From Candidatus Aenigmatarchaeota archaeon (GTDB lineage Archaea > Aenigmatarchaeota > Aenigmatarchaeia > PWEA01 > B50-G16), in NCBI GenBank assembly GCA_003663345.1, contig QMZU01000020.1, positions 1 through 9,381 of the forward strand: a stretch of DNA of 9,381 nucleotides, read 5' to 3'. Shown one piece after another: positions 6,364-9,381 of the stretch (its first letter is position 1; every line of letters starts with the position of its first letter). The notes below the pieces were generated by a model, which saw only the letters and a list, made by a program, of their open reading frames with translations, made no database searches and was not told the DNA's origin. Position numbers and translations under genes: made by a program.

Positions 6364-7170
6364 ATGGACTTCGAATCTCTGCTGGTATCCCTTCCATATG
6401 TACAAGTTGCCCAGGCTCTAGCGGTACTAATCGGAGCGTTTATAATAAACAGATTCTTCATCCAGAGGCATCTGGACCGATTCGCCAGAACTGCAAAACT
6501 CGAAGAGCATTATATAAAACCATTGAAGAACATTCTTACGTTCCTCGTTTATGTTGTGGCATTATTCATAATCCTTTCAATATTCGGCTTAAGAGGCTCG
6601 GTTGAAGGAATGCTCGCTGGTGCAGGGTTCGCAGGAATAGTTGTTGGTTTTGCAGCCAAGGATATCCTTTCCAACTTCATAGGCGGTTTCGTTCTTCTGG
6701 CTGATAAACCCTTCAGGGTCGGGGATGTTGTTGAGATAGCGGGTGTAACAGGAAGGGTGGATGATATATCCATAAGGTCCACGAGGTTGGAAACGTTTGA
6801 CGGTGAATACGTAACCATTCCCAACGCCATGGCGATGAATGAAATAGTCAAGAACCGCTCCCTCAAGAAACCACAGTACAGGGTCAGAATGAACATAGGA
6901 GTGGATTACGATTCGGACCTCCAGAAGGTCATAAAGGTCTGTTCGGATATACTCAGGAAAACAGAGGAGATAGAGAAGAAACCCGAACCGATAATCGCTT
7001 TTGACTCCTTCGGTGATTCATCCATAAACTTCGTCCTCTACTTCTGGGTCAACATAAAGAAGAACAGCCCCCTTGCGGTTAAGACCAAGATTTCGCAGGA
7101 GATAGTGAAGAGGTTCAGGAAGGAGAAGATAAAGATACCCTTCCCGCATATCGAAATAGTGAAGGACTAA
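6364..7170 (+). CDS. mscS: MscS-family small-conductance mechanosensitive channel
   Basis: This is a cell-membrane channel that opens under membrane tension and releases small solutes during hypo-osmotic shock. The 268 residues are close to the 286 of E. coli MscS. Three membrane segments are visible: TM1 about 13-33, TM2 about 57-76 and the pore-lining TM3 about 80-113. TM3 has the small-residue pattern GMLAGAGFAGIVVGFAAKD, then the hinge and DKPFRVGD at 114-121. The beta domain (about 122-170) contains the family block RLETFDGEYVTIPNAMAMNEIV. The mixed alpha/beta vestibule domain runs to the end and finishes with FPHIEI, where MscS proteins have their C-terminal strand. The N-terminus is short, so no extra sensor domain is present. 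The gene is divergent from dph6 and its TAA overlaps the stop of pgk. Confidence 0.95.
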   Translation: MDFESLLVSLPYVQVAQALAVLIGAFIINRFFIQRHLDRFARTAKLEEHYIKPLKNILTFLVYVVALFIILSIFGLRGSVEGMLAGAGFAGIVVGFAAKDILSNFIGGFVLLADKPFRVGDVVEIAGVTGRVDDISIRSTRLETFDGEYVTIPNAMAMNEIVKNRSLKKPQYRVRMNIGVDYDSDLQKVIKVCSDILRKTEEIEKKPEPIIAFDSFGDSSINFVLYFWVNIKKNSPLAVKTKISQEIVKRFRKEKIKIPFPHIEIVKD

Positions 7171-8369
7171 TCTATCCTCAGCGCCTCCACAGCAGGGAGT
7201 TTCTCTCCACTCAACATCTTTATCAGTGCACCACCGGCTATCGAAACATACCCTATCCCTTTCTCATCCAGTTTGAAGTGCTTCAGGAGCATGGATGTAT
7301 GTCCCCCACCCAGAAGAGAAAAGGCATGACTTCTCTTTATAGCCCGGAGAATCTCAAGCGTTCCTTTACCAAACCTTTCATCCTCGAACTCACCCATCGG
7401 ACCCTTCATCGTTATGGTCCTCGCCTTCTTTATCATCTCCTTATAAGCTTTAACAGTTTCGGATCCAATATCGAATGAGTTGCAATCTACTGGAAGGAAT
7501 TCGACCCTCTTTTCAACTCTCTTACCATTCATATCAAAGGCCAAATCCTGAGGTATTTGTATCTTATTCCGGAAGAGATGGAACAGCTCTTTTATCTCAT
7601 CCATCCTCTTCATATGACCCTTCTCCTCGAGCCATTCCATTTTCTTTCCGAGGTCATAACCTGCGGCTATCAGGAACAGTTCACCCACAACCCCACCTGT
7701 TAATACATTATCCACCTCTTTCCTTGGTAGAAGCGCCTTCATAACATCTATGACCTCGTCAGGTTTTGAACCACCGACTATGAGCAGAGCAGGATGCTTC
7801 ACATTCTCCGTGACTCTTTCTATACTTTTTATCTCACTCTCCATAACCCTTCCAGCTATGGATTTCAGAACAGGAACGAATCCAACCATTGACATATGGC
7901 TTCTGTGTGCAGCTGAGAAAGCATCGTTTATGAAGAAATCAAACAAAGGATACAGCTCCTGAATCATCTCACTCTTTGAGTGCTCCTCAGGACTCTTCTC
8001 CTGCACCTCTTCATCGAGATACCTCAAATTTTTGAGAAGTATGCAGTCACCATCCTTAAGACTCTTTATCTCTTCTTTAGCAACATCACCGTATATATCA
8101 TCCACATAGATTATATCCCTTCCCACATGTTTACTCAGGAGGTGTGCGTGCTGGTCAAGGTCTGTGAAATCTTTATCGCCCTTTCTTCCTTGGTGGGCGA
8201 TGACCGTTACTCTCGCACCCTTTTCGATTAACTCCTTTATGGTCAGGGAGTGTCTCCTGATTCTCATGGAATCCTGAACTTTCCCGTCTATAACAGGTGA
8301 GTTTATATCAACCCTGAGGATAACATACTTCCCTTTAAACTCGAAATCATCCATTGTATTGAACTTCAT
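7167..8369 (-). CDS. pgk: Phosphoglycerate kinase
   Basis: This enzyme interconverts 1,3-bisphosphoglycerate + ADP and 3-phosphoglycerate + ATP in cytoplasmic glycolysis/gluconeogenesis. The 400 residues match the archaeal length. N-domain substrate motifs are RVDINSP (19-25), HQGRKGD (59-65), LKNLRY (112-117) and INDAFSAAHRSH (147-158). C-domain nucleotide-binding motifs are VGGSKPDE (198-205), DIGSETV (300-306), KGPMGEFE (322-329), GGGHTS (354-359) and the near-terminal SIAGGA (376-381). GGGH in place of the bacterial GGGD is, as I recall, typical of archaeal PGKs. Start choice is slightly open: Met1 (8369) or Met6 would both fit, and I favour Met1 because it lies 4 nt after the gap stop. 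It is the second gene of a gap-pgk operon, so the product of GAPDH is consumed by the next enzyme encoded. Confidence 0.96.
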   Translation of the reverse strand: MKFNTMDDFEFKGKYVILRVDINSPVIDGKVQDSMRIRRHSLTIKELIEKGARVTVIAHQGRKGDKDFTDLDQHAHLLSKHVGRDIIYVDDIYGDVAKEEIKSLKDGDCILLKNLRYLDEEVQEKSPEEHSKSEMIQELYPLFDFFINDAFSAAHRSHMSMVGFVPVLKSIAGRVMESEIKSIERVTENVKHPALLIVGGSKPDEVIDVMKALLPRKEVDNVLTGGVVGELFLIAAGYDLGKKMEWLEEKGHMKRMDEIKELFHLFRNKIQIPQDLAFDMNGKRVEKRVEFLPVDCNSFDIGSETVKAYKEMIKKARTITMKGPMGEFEDERFGKGTLEILRAIKRSHAFSLLGGGHTSMLLKHFKLDEKGIGYVSIAGGALIKMLSGEKLPAVEALRID

Positions 8370-8373
8370 AGAA

Positions 8374-9381
8374 TCAGTACCCCAGTGCTTTGTCGGTCTT
8401 TCTTATGGATTCGAGGTTGTCCTCCTCCATCTCCATCATTGCCCTTATACAGTCTATATTCTCGGGTATCACTATCGCCTCGCTGTGAACAGCATGTGAC
8501 CAGAAGACCTCGCTTCCCTCTGATGATACGGTCTCCTCCCAGACCACAACTTCGTACATATCATATCTCGGTCTGCAGAGATCTCTGAACCTCTCAATCA
8601 CCTCGGCTGTTGAGCTGTACCCATCAGCAGCCCTGAGCACGAGAACCCTCGGTGTACTTCTGAAGAGTTCCAGAATCTCGTCCCTCTCAACATCTTCTTT
8701 CAATTTCCCATGAACCACGTGAACATGCGCAAGGGTGGTTGGAACCTTCACAGCAAGTGTTTTTATATTCAACTCAGGGATAACGCTCTTCACATCAGGA
8801 CCATGGTGTGATGGCACCTTCATCACAGGGACTATCGCATTTATCGGACCCTTGTTCGGATTCCACGGGTCCACAGCCCTCCTGACCAGAGAGGCCACAA
8901 CCTCCTCAATTCCGCGCTTTTCCATCAGCGGATATATCGTTCTTATCAGTGATGTTGTGTTGCAGGAGACGACTCTGACATAATCCTTGCCCCAGACCTC
9001 TTTGTAGTTTGCAAGGGAGTTGAAACTCACACCTGTCAGTTCATGTTTTGCCCCACCCTGAAAAATGGCTTTGACACCATATTTTTCGTAAAGAGGTTTA
9101 TTGTATTTCTCTATACCTGCGGGCGCGGCGTCCACGACCAGATCCACTTCCCCTGATTTCAGCAGATCCTCGAGTGTCCCCTCAACAATCATCCCTGCCC
9201 CTCTCATCTCTTCAAGCTTCTCAGGGAGGGAGCAGTACAGAGGTGTTCCGTAAAGCGGGCCTTTTGGTTCAAGGACCGTTCTGAGAACAAAGGTGGCCGC
9301 CACATCCGATATCCCGACCAGGTTCATATCCTTCTGAAGCTTAACAGCATGAGCAACCCTCTTACCTATGACACCTATACC
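8374..9381 (-). CDS. gap: Archaeal (type II) glyceraldehyde-3-phosphate dehydrogenase, start codon outside window
   Basis: This phosphorylating, NAD(P)-dependent enzyme converts glyceraldehyde 3-phosphate to 1,3-bisphosphoglycerate. An ATG exists at 9327, but the frame stays open to the window edge. The 18 codons before that ATG encode the dinucleotide-binding glycine loop GIGVIGKRVAHAV, essential to the fold, so the true start lies a few codons beyond 9381. Of 335 visible residues, only about 6-8 are probably missing. The loop reads GxGxxG. The catalytic Cys is in VVSCNTTS (Cys codon 8962-8964), and the segment SHHGPDVKS contains the likely base His. FQGGAKHELTGVSFNSLANY and VKVPTTLAHVHVVH are typical of archaeal rather than bacterial GAPDH. 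The stop is 4 nt before the pgk ATG, indicating co-transcription. The promoter is outside the window. Confidence 0.95.
   Translation of the reverse strand, partial: GIGVIGKRVAHAVKLQKDMNLVGISDVAATFVLRTVLEPKGPLYGTPLYCSLPEKLEEMRGAGMIVEGTLEDLLKSGEVDLVVDAAPAGIEKYNKPLYEKYGVKAIFQGGAKHELTGVSFNSLANYKEVWGKDYVRVVSCNTTSLIRTIYPLMEKRGIEEVVASLVRRAVDPWNPNKGPINAIVPVMKVPSHHGPDVKSVIPELNIKTLAVKVPTTLAHVHVVHGKLKEDVERDEILELFRSTPRVLVLRAADGYSSTAEVIERFRDLCRPRYDMYEVVVWEETVSSEGSEVFWSHAVHSEAIVIPENIDCIRAMMEMEEDNLESIRKTDKALGY

Noticed and set aside
9325..9327. ATG at 9327 as the true GAPDH start
   Set aside because: The glycine-rich dinucleotide-binding loop is encoded upstream in the same frame, so starting here would destroy the cofactor site.

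Overview
The window is a compact stretch of archaeal chromosome. Four things support this. The gatD–gatE pair encodes the archaea-only Glu-tRNA(Gln) amidotransferase. The phosphorylating GAPDH and the phosphoglycerate kinase are of the archaeal type. Codon choice is rich in AGA/AGG (Arg) and ATA (Ile). Several genes have an AT-rich TATA-like box about 26-27 nt before the ATG and no clear Shine-Dalgarno, as in archaeal leaderless transcripts. A euryarchaeal or related lineage seems likely, but the sequence alone does not resolve the taxon.

Layout from left to right. (1) 1-3105, plus strand: 3' part of gatD, complete gatE and a small four-helix membrane protein, with overlapping stops and starts (one probable operon). 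(2) 3081-4358, minus: an e-MtaB/CDKAL1-type radical-SAM tRNA methylthiotransferase, converging on and overlapping the membrane protein gene by 25 bp. (3) 4359-4603: the only sizeable intergenic region. It holds a probable 36-codon minus-strand gene, promoter boxes for both directions and a perfect 15-bp palindrome. (4) 4604-5659, plus: an APH/choline-kinase-fold phosphotransferase of unknown substrate. (5) 5656-6318, minus: a Dph6-type diphthine-ammonia ligase. (6) 6364-7170, plus: an MscS mechanosensitive channel. (7) 7167-9381, minus: a gap-pgk pair, with gap running off the right edge.

Functionally the window groups translation-quality genes (Gln-tRNA synthesis, tRNA A37 methylthiolation, EF-2 diphthamide) with two consecutive glycolytic/gluconeogenic enzymes and an osmotic safety valve. 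Nearly all the DNA is coding. All three convergent pairs overlap at their stop codons, so there is no room for intergenic terminators.

I found no mobile element, CRISPR array, rRNA or tRNA gene, and no convincing undescribed multi-gene system. The items most worth a second look are the unannotated small gene with its palindrome at 4402-4554, the orphan membrane protein coupled to gatE, and the uncharacterised kinase-fold protein with an altered catalytic loop.
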